Shown here: positions 19,276 through 27,878 of the stretch, piece by piece | Layout: each line of letters starts with the position of its first letter | Position numbering within the stretch: position 1 is the stretch's first letter | Origin: Cryptosporangium minutisporangium | GTDB lineage: Bacteria; Actinomycetota; Actinomycetes; Mycobacteriales; Cryptosporangiaceae | Direction: 5' to 3' | DNA length: 64,000 nucleotides | NCBI RefSeq assembly: GCF_039536245.1 | Contig: NZ_BAAAYN010000017.1 | Location: 247,801 to 311,800, forward strand | Position numbers and translations under genes: made by a program | The notes under the pieces: model-generated | What the model was told of the DNA's origin: nothing | Databases searched by the model: none | The model's input: only the letters and a program-made list of their open reading frames with translations

Positions 19276-20164
19276 CGTGAAGACCTTCCTGGCGGGGGCG
19301 TAGATCGAGGGCGATGTCGAGGATCGGGGACGAGTGGGTCAGGCCGCCGACCGAGAGGTAGTCGACGCCGGTCTCGGCGAACTCGCGGGCCCGGTCGAGC
19401 GTCAGCCCTCCGGTGGCCTCCAGCTCGACCTTCGCGCCGACGGCGGCCACCACCTCGCGCAGGAGGTCGGGCTCCATGTTGTCGAGCAAGAGGAACGTCG
19501 CACCGGCGTCCACGGCTTCGACCGCCTCGGCGACCGTGTCCACCTCGACCTGGACCGGCACCTCGGGGAACGTCGCCCGGACCGCCTCGAACGCCGCGGT
19601 GATCGAGCCGGCCGCGAACTTGTGGTTGTCCTTGATCATCGCGACGTCGTAGAGGCCCATCCGTTTGTTGGTGCCCCCACCGGCCCGAACCGCGTACTTC
19701 TCCAGCGGACGCAGGCCCGGCGTCGTCTTGCGGGTGTCCAAGACCTGCGCGCCCGTACCCTCGATCGCCTCGGCCCAGCTCCGGGTGTGGGTGGCGACGC
19801 CGCTCGCCCGGCAGAGCAGGTTCAGCGCGGTGCGCTCGGCGGTGAGCAGCGCCCGCGTCGGCCCGGTGACCGTCGCGAGCACGTCCCCGCGCCGCACCGA
19901 GGCCCCGTCCGCCACCAGCACCGTCCAGTCCGTCGCACCGGCCGCCTCGAACACCGCCAATCCGACCGACAGGCCCGCGACCACACCGGAGTCCCTGGCG
20001 ACCAGGTCCACGACGTCGACCTGGTCCGCCGGGATCGTGGCCACGCTCGTCACGTCGACGCCGTCCGGACCGCCCAGGTCCTCGGCGAGCGATCGGGCGA
20101 CCAGGTCGCGAACCCACGCGGGATCGAGCCCCGCGGCCAGGAACTGCTCGTCGAGAGAGCTCAT
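19250..20164 (-). CDS. nadC: Nicotinate-nucleotide diphosphorylase (carboxylating)
   Basis: NadC converts quinolinate and PRPP to nicotinate mononucleotide. The 304-residue protein has RTALNLLCRASGVAT (PRPP and quinolinate site), LDTRKTTPGLR, MIKDNHKF, and the LLLDNM and EATGGL strands in the family order. The ATG at 20164 overlaps the nadB stop (ATGA); an in-frame extension to 20233 overlaps nadB without reason and is rejected. It sits between nadB and coaX. Confidence 0.97.
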   Translation of the reverse strand: MSSLDEQFLAAGLDPAWVRDLVARSLAEDLGGPDGVDVTSVATIPADQVDVVDLVARDSGVVAGLSVGLAVFEAAGATDWTVLVADGASVRRGDVLATVTGPTRALLTAERTALNLLCRASGVATHTRSWAEAIEGTGAQVLDTRKTTPGLRPLEKYAVRAGGGTNKRMGLYDVAMIKDNHKFAAGSITAAFEAVRATFPEVPVQVEVDTVAEAVEAVDAGATFLLLDNMEPDLLREVVAAVGAKVELEATGGLTLDRAREFAETGVDYLSVGGLTHSSPILDIALDLRPRQEGLHGAAHHRRR

Positions 20165-21837
20165 GTCATCGCCTCGTACGTCTCGGTCAGCGCACCGTCG
20201 GGCCCGATCGCCGCGAGCAGGTGCCCCCGCCACGCGTCGACCGCGTCCGGGAAGTCTTCACGCCAGTGGCAGCCGCGGGTCTCCTCCCGGGCCAGCGCGG
20301 CGGCGACCAGCGCGGTCGCCACCGTGTGGAGGTTCGTGACCTCCCAGTTCACCGGGCGCGGGTCCATCGAGCGCTTGCCGCCGAGCTGGGCCAGGGTCTC
20401 CAGGGTGGACTCGAGCGAGTCAGCGGAGCGCAGTACCCCCGCACCCCGGACCATCGCGTGCTGCAGGTCCTCGCGCACTCCCGAGGACACCACGTAGCGA
20501 TCGAGCCCGCTGCCTTCCACGTCCAGCGGCTCGGCCTGGGGCGGTAGGTCGCGGGCGAGGTCCGCGCCGATCCGGCCGGCGAACACCAGCCCCTCCAGCA
20601 GCGAGTTCGACGCGAGCCGGTTCGCGCCGTGCACGCCGGTGCACGCCACCTCGCCGCACGCGTAGAGGCCGGGCACGCTGGTACGCCCGTGCAGGTCGGT
20701 CCGGACGCCGCCGGACGCGTAGTGCGCCGCGGGCGCCACCGGGACCAGGTCGGTGACCGGGTCGATACCGGCCTGCCGCGCCCGGGCCAGGATCGACGGG
20801 AACCGGCCCTCCAGGAAGTCCGCGCCGAGGTGCCTGGCGTCCAGCCAGACGTGCTCGGCGCCCTCGGTGAGCATCTCCCTGGTGATGTTCTTCGCGACGA
20901 TGTCCCGCGGTGCGAGCTCGGCCAACTCGTGCCGCCCCACCATGAACCGCTCGCCCGCGCCGTTGCGCAGATAGGCGCCCTCGCCGCGCATCGCTTCGCT
21001 TACCAGCGGTTGCTGGCCGGCGGGCGCGTTCGCCCCGAGGTACAGCGCGGTCGGGTGGAACTGGACGAACTCCAGGTCGGTGACGACGGCTCCGGCGCGC
21101 AGCGCGAGCGCGACCCCGTCGCCGGTGGAGACCGCCGGGTTCGTGGTGGACGCGAAGACCTGGCCGAGCCCGCCGGTCGCGAGCACGACGGCCCGGGCCA
21201 GCACCGCGCCGACGCCGTCCTCGGTGCCCTCGCCGAGCACGTGCAGGCTGACGCCGGCCGCCCGACCATCGGCGCCGGTGAGCAGGTCGAGCACGAGCGC
21301 GTGCTCGATCAGCCGGATACCCGGGTCGCGGTGAATGGCGGCGTGCAGCGCTCGCTGTACCTCCGCGCCGGTGGCGTCGCCGCCGGCGTGGACGATCCGG
21401 TTCGCGTGGTGACCACCCTCGCGGGTGAGCATCAGCGATCCGTCGGGGTTCCGGTCGAATTCCGCGCCGGCCCGGATCAGCTCGTGCAGCCGTCCCGGGC
21501 CTTCCCGGGTGAGGACCGCCACCGCGGCCGGGTCACAGAGCCCGACGCCGGCGACCAGCGTGTCCTTCGCGTGGGCGGCCGGGGTGTCGAGCGGGTCGAG
21601 GACGGCCGCGATGCCACCCTGCGCCCACCGGGTCGAACCGTCGTCGATGTTGACCTTGGTCACGACCACGACCGACAGCCCGGCCTCGCGGGCATGCAGC
21701 GCGGCACAGAGACCGGCGATGCCGGAACCGATCACGCAGACGTCCGCGGTGACGGTCCAGCCCGGCGTCGAGGTAACAAGACGGCGCGGTACCGGGCCGA
21801 CAGTACCGACCGCCTGAGCCCTCCGTTGGACATCCAC
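20161..21837 (-). CDS. nadB: L-aspartate oxidase
   Basis: NadB oxidises aspartate to iminoaspartate with FAD, the first step of de novo NAD synthesis. The sequence has the FAD-binding CVIGSGIAGLCAA segment, DGSTRWAQGGIAA, the active-site HHANRIVHAGGDATG, FHPTAL, the GEVACTGVHGANRLASNSLLEG flavin segment and a C-terminal helical domain. The start is unclear. I give the GTG at 21837; the frame is open to a GTG at 21912 that abuts the panC stop codon. Neither has a good ribosome site. nadA is not in the window, so quinolinate synthase must be elsewhere. Confidence 0.93.
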   Translation of the reverse strand: MDVQRRAQAVGTVGPVPRRLVTSTPGWTVTADVCVIGSGIAGLCAALHAREAGLSVVVVTKVNIDDGSTRWAQGGIAAVLDPLDTPAAHAKDTLVAGVGLCDPAAVAVLTREGPGRLHELIRAGAEFDRNPDGSLMLTREGGHHANRIVHAGGDATGAEVQRALHAAIHRDPGIRLIEHALVLDLLTGADGRAAGVSLHVLGEGTEDGVGAVLARAVVLATGGLGQVFASTTNPAVSTGDGVALALRAGAVVTDLEFVQFHPTALYLGANAPAGQQPLVSEAMRGEGAYLRNGAGERFMVGRHELAELAPRDIVAKNITREMLTEGAEHVWLDARHLGADFLEGRFPSILARARQAGIDPVTDLVPVAPAAHYASGGVRTDLHGRTSVPGLYACGEVACTGVHGANRLASNSLLEGLVFAGRIGADLARDLPPQAEPLDVEGSGLDRYVVSSGVREDLQHAMVRGAGVLRSADSLESTLETLAQLGGKRSMDPRPVNWEVTNLHTVATALVAAALAREETRGCHWREDFPDAVDAWRGHLLAAIGPDGALTETYEAMT

Positions 21838-21912
21838 GTCTGGGAGCCTATTCGCTGGTGAACGCCGGTAGTCCGACGCGCGGCGTGCTACTGCCCACAG
21901 TCGGGACCGCAC

Positions 21913-22770
21913 TCATCGCGCGGCACCCCCGAGCACGACGGGGCCGTTGTCGATCAGCCGGGTCGTCCCCACCTTGGCGGCGAGCAGCAGCCGCGCCGGG
22001 CCGCTCTCCGGAGCCGGTCCCAAGTCCGGCGCGGTGACCACCGCGTAGTCCAGCTCCAGGCCGGCGGTGTCGGCCAGCAGCGTGCGGGCAGCGGTCTCGA
22101 CAGCGTCCGCGCCGTTCGGCCCGGCCTCCGCGCCGGCGCGCAGCGCAGCTGCGAGCGCGAGCGCGATCGTCCGCTCGGGCTCGGACAGGTACCGGTTCCG
22201 GCTGGAGAGCGCCAGGCCGTCCGGCTCCCGCACGGTCGGGACGCCCACCACCTCGATGTCCAGGTCGAGATCGCGGACCATTTGCCGGACCAGCGCGACC
22301 TGCTGGTAGTCCTTCTCCCCGAAGAAGACGACGTCCGGCCGGGTCAGGTTGATCAGCTTCAGGACGACCGTCAGCACGCCGTGGAAGAAGCCCGGACGGC
22401 TGGCACCCTCGAGGATTTCGCCGAGCGGCCCCGGGTTGACCCTCGTGTTGGGCTGCCCGTTCGGGTACATGACCTTCGGCGTCGGAGCGAACACGACGTC
22501 GACGTCCTCGCGGGCACAGATCGCCAGGTCGCCCTCGAGCGTCCGGGGGTACCGGTCGAAGTCCTCGTTGGGCCCGAACTGGAGCGGGTTGACGAAGATC
22601 GTGGCGATCACGGTCGCCGCGCGCGCCCGCGCCTGGCGCAGCAGGGCGGCGTGACCCTCGTGCAGCGCGCCCATCGTCATCACGACCGCGACCGGGCCGT
22701 CAGCACGCTCGCGCGCACGGGCGAGCGACTCGCGGTCGGTGACCACCGCAGGCGCCTGTACCCCACCCAT
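21913..22770 (-). CDS. panC: Pantothenate synthetase
   Basis: PanC joins pantoate and beta-alanine using ATP. The 285-residue protein has the HIGH-like MGALHEGH, the [16 protein letters not shown] pantoate site, FFGEKDYQQ and the KMSKS-like SSRNRYLS. The ATG at 22770 has AAAGGAGG at the right spacing; the longer frame to 22839 would run into a palindromic repeat and is rejected. It starts the run panC-nadB-nadC-coaX. Confidence 0.97.
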   Translation of the reverse strand: MGGVQAPAVVTDRESLARARERADGPVAVVMTMGALHEGHAALLRQARARAATVIATIFVNPLQFGPNEDFDRYPRTLEGDLAICAREDVDVVFAPTPKVMYPNGQPNTRVNPGPLGEILEGASRPGFFHGVLTVVLKLINLTRPDVVFFGEKDYQQVALVRQMVRDLDLDIEVVGVPTVREPDGLALSSRNRYLSEPERTIALALAAALRAGAEAGPNGADAVETAARTLLADTAGLELDYAVVTAPDLGPAPESGPARLLLAAKVGTTRLIDNGPVVLGGAAR

Positions 22771-22783
22771 CCTGACCTCCTTT

Positions 22784-22931
22784 GTGCACGGCCCGCCCAG
22801 GGGCGAGCCTGACGGCCGCGCGCAAGGCCTCGAGACCACAGCAAGGTAGAGGCGGCCTTGCGCGGACGCCAGCCTCGTCCTGGGCGGGCTCCACCGCCGT
22901 TGGAAGTACGCGCGCCTAGCGGCGCTTCAAC
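22784..22931. repeat. Long palindromic element, family A copy 2
   Basis: The element begins GTGCACGGCCCGCCCAGG and ends in TTCAAC, with inverted arms CCGCCCAGG..GCG(C)GCAAGG and CCTTGCGCG..CCTGGGCGG. It lies between the DUF2520 gene and panC, 14 bases from the panC start codon. Its first 18 bases recur exactly, inverted, at 8384-8401, and its other end resembles the GTTGAA..GGAGCCCGC end of copy 1. Confidence 0.75.
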
Positions 22932-22942
22932 TACCCAGTTGA

Positions 22943-23872
22943 TCACGTTGCCGAGGTGCGGCTACCCAGGACGTCCAGTAGGCCCTCGGCCGCCGCGGGG
23001 TCGAGGCGGCCGGCCGCGATCGCTCGGTCGGCCGTGCGGCGGGCCATGGCCAGGTAACCGGCGACCGCGCTCGGCTGACGTCCGCGCAGGGCCGCGAGAT
23101 GGCCGGCGACGGTTCCGGCGTCTCCGCGGGACACCGGACCGGTGAGGGCGGCGTCCCCCGACCGGAGAGCGTTGTCCAGCGCCGCCCCGGCCAGCGGCGC
23201 CAGCGCCAGACCGGGCTGCTCGACGCCGGCCGCGCGCAGTAGGTCGACCGCGTCGTTGATCAACGTGACCAGGTGATTCGCGGCCACCACCAGCGCGGCG
23301 TGGTAGAGCGGCCGCTGGGTGTCCTCGACCCAGATCGGCTCGCCGCCCATCTCCAGCACCAGCGCCTCCCCGACCGGACGCAGCTCCGGCACGGTGGTGA
23401 CACCCCAGTGGACGCCGGCCAGCCGGCTGTCGTCCTCGTCCCGACCGCTGAACGTCATGATCGGGTGCAGCGCGAGCGGCAGTGCCCCGGCTCGGGTGGC
23501 CGGTTCGAGGACGCCGAGCCCGTGGGCACCGGAGATGTGGACGACCAACTGGCCCGGCCGGAAAGCACCGACCTCGGCGAGCCCGGTGATCAACGGTTCC
23601 AGGGCGTCGTCCGGGACGGCGAGGAGGGCCAGGTCCGCGGCGGCGACCACGGCGTCCGGCGGGACGATCGGCGTGCCGGGCAGTCGGCGGGTCGCACGAT
23701 CGAGCGATGCGCTGCTCACCGCGGAGAGCGCGACGATCCGGTGCCCGGCCCGGGCGAGCGCCGACGCGAGCACCGATCCGGCACGGCCGGTGCCGACCAG
23801 GCCGATGGAGAGTCGTCCGGGCCGGTCGGTCGGGGACGACCGTTCCGGCGAGGAGTCGTGCGCGTGGTCCAT
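22943..23872 (-). CDS. Rossmann-fold DUF2520 protein
   Basis: The 309-residue protein has an N-terminal NAD(P)-binding Rossmann domain (IGLVGTGRAGSVLA near 22-35, then ADLALLAVPDDAL) and a C-terminal helical DUF2520-type domain with the conserved ALHPIMTFSG and HAALVVAANHLVTL segments. It resembles pyrroline-5-carboxylate reductase and ketopantoate-reductase-like enzymes. Its usual place next to panC in actinobacteria hints at a role in pantoate supply, but no reaction has been shown to my knowledge. The ATG at 23872 precedes an acidic, disordered leader of about 20 residues. Confidence 0.9.
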   Translation of the reverse strand: MDHAHDSSPERSSPTDRPGRLSIGLVGTGRAGSVLASALARAGHRIVALSAVSSASLDRATRRLPGTPIVPPDAVVAAADLALLAVPDDALEPLITGLAEVGAFRPGQLVVHISGAHGLGVLEPATRAGALPLALHPIMTFSGRDEDDSRLAGVHWGVTTVPELRPVGEALVLEMGGEPIWVEDTQRPLYHAALVVAANHLVTLINDAVDLLRAAGVEQPGLALAPLAGAALDNALRSGDAALTGPVSRGDAGTVAGHLAALRGRQPSAVAGYLAMARRTADRAIAAGRLDPAAAEGLLDVLGSRTSAT

Positions 23873-24056
23873 GATCCAGTCCTCGGGCGCGGGTACCGGT
23901 CGCGGCAAGTATGCGCGTGCGTGGACGCGCGAGGTAGAGCGTGTCAGACGTGTCACAGCGTGACTACCGGAGGGGCGACCCGTCCGACCTACACGCATGT
24001 AATCCGAACTAACACTGTCAACCTTTGCCATCGATCGGCCATCCGAATTACACCAC

Positions 24057-24085
24057 TTGCCGGAATCGGTGTATTCATCTATTAA
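24057..24085 (+). promoter_or_regulatory. Predicted promoter of the DoxX gene
   Basis: TTGCCG and TATTAA are separated by exactly 17 bases in an unusually AT-rich stretch, and the -10 box ends 28 bases before the ATG at 24114. This matches a housekeeping sigma factor promoter. A short inverted pair TACACC/GGTGTA overlaps it. Confidence 0.55.
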
Positions 24086-24113
24086 TGGGATGAAGGTGAC
24101 CAGAGGAGGCTGC

Positions 24114-25403
24114 ATGGCTCGCGCCAAGACTGTGCCCCGCCACACCGCCGCGTCCGTACCACCGGACCAGCAACCGCCGGAGCTCGCTGCCGAGCAGCGA
24201 GAACAGACGGAGGAGCGGCGCGGGGGCCACGGCGCGACGGCCCGTCGGCACGGTCGACGCGCGGCCAACCACGAACAGCACTCGGTGTTCGAGGACCGGT
24301 CGATACTCGACGCGCTGTGGAGTGCGGTGGTCGCTGCGCCGACGAGCGTGATGCCTCCGGCCGCCCCGGAAGCAGCGCCCGCGGAGGATGACGCGCCACC
24401 GCACGCAGCCGCACCACCGCAGGGCGAAGCGCCAGTCCAGGCGGCGACAGCGCCACCGGCCCCGCCGACTCCGGCCCCGGCCGCCGCGACGACCGTCGAA
24501 GCGCCGCCGCCGGTCGCCGCGACGCCCGCCCCGGTGGCGTCCGCGGCGCCGGAGCCGTTCACGCCGGTCCTCGGCCGCCCGATCATCCCGACGACGCCAC
24601 CGGCCGCTGTCCCGGCGTCACCACCGGCACCGACACCGGTCCCGGGTCCGGCCGGCGACGCAGCGGCCGCGGGGATGCCGGGGATGACACCGCCGACCAT
24701 GCCGCCGCCCGTCGCCGAAGCACCGGAGAACGCCGAACACCTGGGACGCGCCGGACACGCCGCTCCTCCCGGGACGCCGCCTCGCACCACCGGACCGTTC
24801 GACCTGAGCTACGCCGCACCGCCCTCCACCAACCGGACCATCTGGGCCGGTCCCCGGCACGCGGCACCGCACGACTGGAACTCGCTCAGCACGCTGCTCG
24901 TGGTCGAGACGCCGGCCGCAGTCGCCGACGCGGGCCTGCTGGTGCTGCGGCTCGTCGTCGGCCTGACGATGGCGGCGCACGGCGCTCAGAAGGCGTTCGG
25001 GTTGTTCGGCGGAGACGGGCTCGCAGCGACCGCCGAGGGTTTCTCCACGCTGGGCTACCAGCCCGGAATCCTGTTCGCGCTGGCTGCAGTGGTCGGCGAG
25101 CTGTTCGGTGGCTTGCTGCTCGCGATCGGCCTGCTCACGCCGCTCGCGGCCGGGGGCATCATCGGCGTGACGGTCAACGCGATGGTGGCGGTCAACCTCG
25201 GCAACGGCTTCTTCGCCAGCCACGGCGGCATCGAGCTGCCGCTGATCCTGACCGGGGCCGCACTGGGGCTGTTGCTCACCGGCCCGGGACGATACGCGGC
25301 CGACGCCCGCATCCCGTTCTTCAACGGCGCCGCCGTGCAGTGCGCGGCGGCAGGCATCGCCCTGCTCGCGATGCTCGCAAGCCTCGGCGCTCACCTGATC
25401 TAG
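24114..25403 (+). CDS. DoxX-family membrane protein with long Pro/Ala-rich N-terminus
   Basis: Residues 1-260 are low in complexity: a basic and His-containing start, then long runs of Pro and Ala. Residues 270-429 form the DoxX domain with four helices (LLVLRLVVGLTMAAHGAQKAF, then GYQPGILFALAAVVGELFGG, and so on), including the typical HGAQKAFG and GELFGG motifs. DoxX proteins take part in membrane redox defence in mycobacteria. AGAGGAGG before the ATG at 24114 makes this start secure, so the long leader is real and not an over-extended call. Confidence 0.9.
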   Translation: MARAKTVPRHTAASVPPDQQPPELAAEQREQTEERRGGHGATARRHGRRAANHEQHSVFEDRSILDALWSAVVAAPTSVMPPAAPEAAPAEDDAPPHAAAPPQGEAPVQAATAPPAPPTPAPAAATTVEAPPPVAATPAPVASAAPEPFTPVLGRPIIPTTPPAAVPASPPAPTPVPGPAGDAAAAGMPGMTPPTMPPPVAEAPENAEHLGRAGHAAPPGTPPRTTGPFDLSYAAPPSTNRTIWAGPRHAAPHDWNSLSTLLVVETPAAVADAGLLVLRLVVGLTMAAHGAQKAFGLFGGDGLAATAEGFSTLGYQPGILFALAAVVGELFGGLLLAIGLLTPLAAGGIIGVTVNAMVAVNLGNGFFASHGGIELPLILTGAALGLLLTGPGRYAADARIPFFNGAAVQCAAAGIALLAMLASLGAHLI

Positions 25404-25417
25404 GGAGCGACCCACCC

Positions 25418-25469
25418 ATGACGCCTTGATGGTCCAACTCCGGCCCGAGTTGGATCATCAAGGCGTCAT
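25418..25469. terminator. Very long stem-loop between convergent genes
   Basis: Arms of 23 bases (starting ATGACGCCTTGATG) match at 22 of 23 positions around a CGGCCC loop and are followed by CTTTCC. It lies 14 bases after the DoxX stop. A half copy (TCAAGGCGTCATCTTTC) recurs at 25516-25532 and overlaps the end of the histidine kinase gene, so the structure can serve both convergent genes. Confidence 0.8.
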
Positions 25470-25525
25470 CTTTCCGCCGTGCTGGACGACCCCCGCCGGC
25501 CCGAGCCGGAACTCCACTCAAGGCG

Positions 25526-26956
25526 TCATCTTTCGTCGTCTTCGGCGGCCTCCGGTGGGCGGGAGAGCGGCAGGTGGACGCTCGCCACCAGGCCGTGCGG
25601 CTCCGCGTCACTCAGCACGATCGACCCGCCGTGGCGGCGCACGACCTCCCGAGCGATCGCCAGCCCCAAACCCGCCCCGCCGCTGTCCCGGTCGCGCGCA
25701 TGGCTGGTCCGGGTGAAGCGCGCGAACACCCGTTCCCGGTCCTCGGCGGGGATCCCCGGACCGTCGTCGATGACCTCCAGCCGAGCCTGGTCCCCGTCCG
25801 ACCCCAACCGCACCTCGACCCGCGCCTCCGCATAGCGCACCGCGTTCTCCACCAGGTTCGTGACGACCCTGGTCAACGCGTCCTCGTCCCCCTCGACGAC
25901 CGCGGACGCCGCGCCCGGACGGTCGGCCCGCACCACCGGCACCCGCGTGCCGGTCGACCGGCCTGCCACCGCGTCCGCGACGACCGCCAACTCCACCGGC
26001 TCGGCCGGGCGGCGCTGTGCCGGCCCGTCGTCCATCCGCGCGAGCAACAGCAGGTCGTTGACGAGACGCGTCAGCCGCTCGACGTCGGCGAGCAGGTCGG
26101 CTGGGTCCGCCGGAACCGACGTCACCTCCGCCACCTCGATCTGCGTCCGCAGGCTCGCCAGCGGGCTACGCAACTCGTGGGCGGCGTCCGCGACGAACGC
26201 TCGCTGCCGTGCGCGCGCCGCGTCCAATCGGGCCAGCATGCTGTTGAGCGTGATCGCGAGCCGGTAGATCTCGTCCTGCGCCCGCGGCACCGGCAGCCGG
26301 TCGGCATCCCCCGACGCGGGCCGGCCGGCCGTGATCATCTCCGCGCCGCGGCGAAGTGCCTCCACCGGGTGCAGCGCGGCCCCGACCATCCGCCAGGCCA
26401 GCACCACGAGGACGATCAGCAGGAGGGCATATCCGCCCAGCACCACGACCCGCACCACCCGCACCGACTCGTGCACCTCGGTCGCCGGCACCGCCACCAG
26501 CACGGTCTTCGGGTCGGACTCCGTCCCGGCGGACACCGCGGCCACCCGGACGACCCCGTCCACCCCGAACGAGTGGCCGGGCTCGTACCGGGTGCCCTCG
26601 CGCTCGACCTCGACCAGCTCGTCCACCGGCAGCATCGACTTGAGTCGATCCGCGCCGCCGGTCGCCGCCAGTACCTGACCGTTCTCGTCGATCACCTGGA
26701 TGACCGTGGTTCCGCCAGCCGGGATCAACTCGGGCAACGCGCCGGCGTCCTCCTGCGCCGCGACGTCCTGAGCGGTCTGCAGCGCAGTCACGTCCAGTGC
26801 GCGTTCGAGCGTCGTCCGCAGGACGACGACCAGCACCACCACGCTCAGCACCAGCGCGAGCACCACCGCCGCGGCTGCCAGCGCGACGAGCCGGGTCCGC
26901 AGCCGAGCCCTCCGCCAGGCCCGCACCGGCAACCGCACCGCGGTCCCGAGGCTCAT
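25526..26956 (-). CDS. Sensor histidine kinase
   Basis: The 476-residue protein has a membrane helix at about 24-47, an extracytoplasmic sensor region (48-168), a second helix (169-190), a HAMP linker, the HisKA domain with the phosphorylated His260 in DAAHELRSPL, and a HATPase domain with the N box NLVENAVRYA, DDGPGIP and GAGLGLAI. It starts 28 bases after its response regulator gene ends. The stop codon lies inside a copy of a palindromic intergenic repeat. The adjacent, divergent LolA-ABC operon is the likely target of the pair. Confidence 0.96.
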   Translation of the reverse strand: MSLGTAVRLPVRAWRRARLRTRLVALAAAAVVLALVLSVVVLVVVLRTTLERALDVTALQTAQDVAAQEDAGALPELIPAGGTTVIQVIDENGQVLAATGGADRLKSMLPVDELVEVEREGTRYEPGHSFGVDGVVRVAAVSAGTESDPKTVLVAVPATEVHESVRVVRVVVLGGYALLLIVLVVLAWRMVGAALHPVEALRRGAEMITAGRPASGDADRLPVPRAQDEIYRLAITLNSMLARLDAARARQRAFVADAAHELRSPLASLRTQIEVAEVTSVPADPADLLADVERLTRLVNDLLLLARMDDGPAQRRPAEPVELAVVADAVAGRSTGTRVPVVRADRPGAASAVVEGDEDALTRVVTNLVENAVRYAEARVEVRLGSDGDQARLEVIDDGPGIPAEDRERVFARFTRTSHARDRDSGGAGLGLAIAREVVRRHGGSIVLSDAEPHGLVASVHLPLSRPPEAAEDDER

Positions 26957-26984
26957 CCCCGACGCCCCGACCCGGTCTTCACGC

Positions 26985-27662
26985 TCATCCGCCGTCCGGT
27001 TCCAGCCGGTAACCGGCCCCGCGCACCGTCGTCACCGCCCGGCGGCCGAACGGCTGGTCGATCTTGCGCCGCAGGTAGCCGACGTACACCTCGACGACGT
27101 TGGCCTCGCCCGTGTCGTAGAGGTCCCAGACGTGTTCGAGCAGCTCGACCTTGCTCACGACCTCACCGGCGTGGCGCATCAGGTACTCCAGCAGCGCGAA
27201 CTCGCGGGCGGTCAGCGAGATCTCGGCCTCGCCGCGGGTCACCCGCTTGGAGGCCGGGTCAAGCACCAGGTCACCGGCGGTCAACGCCACCGGACGCTCC
27301 GGCGCACCCCGGCGGAGCAACGCCCGCAGCCTGGCTACCAGCACCACGTAGGAGAACGGCTTGGTGAGGTAGTCGTCGGCGCCGGCGTCCAACCCGTCGG
27401 CCTGGTCGTACTCGCCGTCCTTCGCCGACAGCATCAGCACCGGCACCCAGTTGCGCTCGGCGCGCAGCGCCTGGACGACCCGGTAGCCGGAGAGCTTGGG
27501 CAGCATGACGTCGAGCACCACCGCGTCGTACTCGTTCTGGCGCGTGCGCTCCAGACCGTCCAGGCCGTCGTGCGCGACGTCGACGACGAACCCCTCGGAC
27601 TGCAGACCGCGCCGGAGCGCCGCAGCCAGCCGCACCTCGTCCTCGACGACCAGTACCCGCAC
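26985..27662 (-). CDS. OmpR-family response regulator
   Basis: The 225-residue protein has a receiver domain with the acidic pocket (EDE near 7-9), the phosphorylated Asp51 in VVLDVMLP and Lys101 in LTKPFS, followed by a winged-helix DNA-binding domain (SLTAREFALLEYLMRH to RGAGYRLE). The GTG at 27662 follows GGGGAG. It is co-transcribed with the histidine kinase gene. Direct repeats typical of OmpR-class sites lie in the divergent promoter region at 27808-27827. Confidence 0.96.
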   Translation of the reverse strand: MRVLVVEDEVRLAAALRRGLQSEGFVVDVAHDGLDGLERTRQNEYDAVVLDVMLPKLSGYRVVQALRAERNWVPVLMLSAKDGEYDQADGLDAGADDYLTKPFSYVVLVARLRALLRRGAPERPVALTAGDLVLDPASKRVTRGEAEISLTAREFALLEYLMRHAGEVVSKVELLEHVWDLYDTGEANVVEVYVGYLRRKIDQPFGRRAVTTVRGAGYRLEPDGG

Positions 27663-27807
27663 GTGCTCCCCTTCGTTGCCCCGAATGGCGGCCGGGTCAG
27701 CCTCCGGCACCGCCACTGAGAAGAGGCTGAGGACTTCCGTGAACCCTTTCGACCTCCGACCTGCTCCGAGGGCAAGCGTCCCCAGCAGCGGCCGGTCGAA
27801 AGAGTTC

Positions 27808-27827
27808 GGTCTCAGCCCGGTCTCAGC
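27808..27827 (+). promoter_or_regulatory. Direct-repeat site, candidate for the adjacent response regulator
   Basis: GGTCTCAGC occurs twice with an 11-base period, one helical turn, as in OmpR/PhoB-type sites bound by tandem winged-helix proteins. It lies about 52 bases upstream of the LolA-like gene and 146 bases upstream of the regulator's own start. Confidence 0.55.
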
Positions 27828-27878
27828 ATGCACCGAGCAGCATCGGCTTGTACCGCTGCCCACCGGGAGGTGTTCGCC

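Noticed and set aside
19334-21861. Long plus-strand frames over nadB and nadC
   Set aside because: They are antisense shadows; NadB and NadC catalytic motifs are intact on the minus strand.
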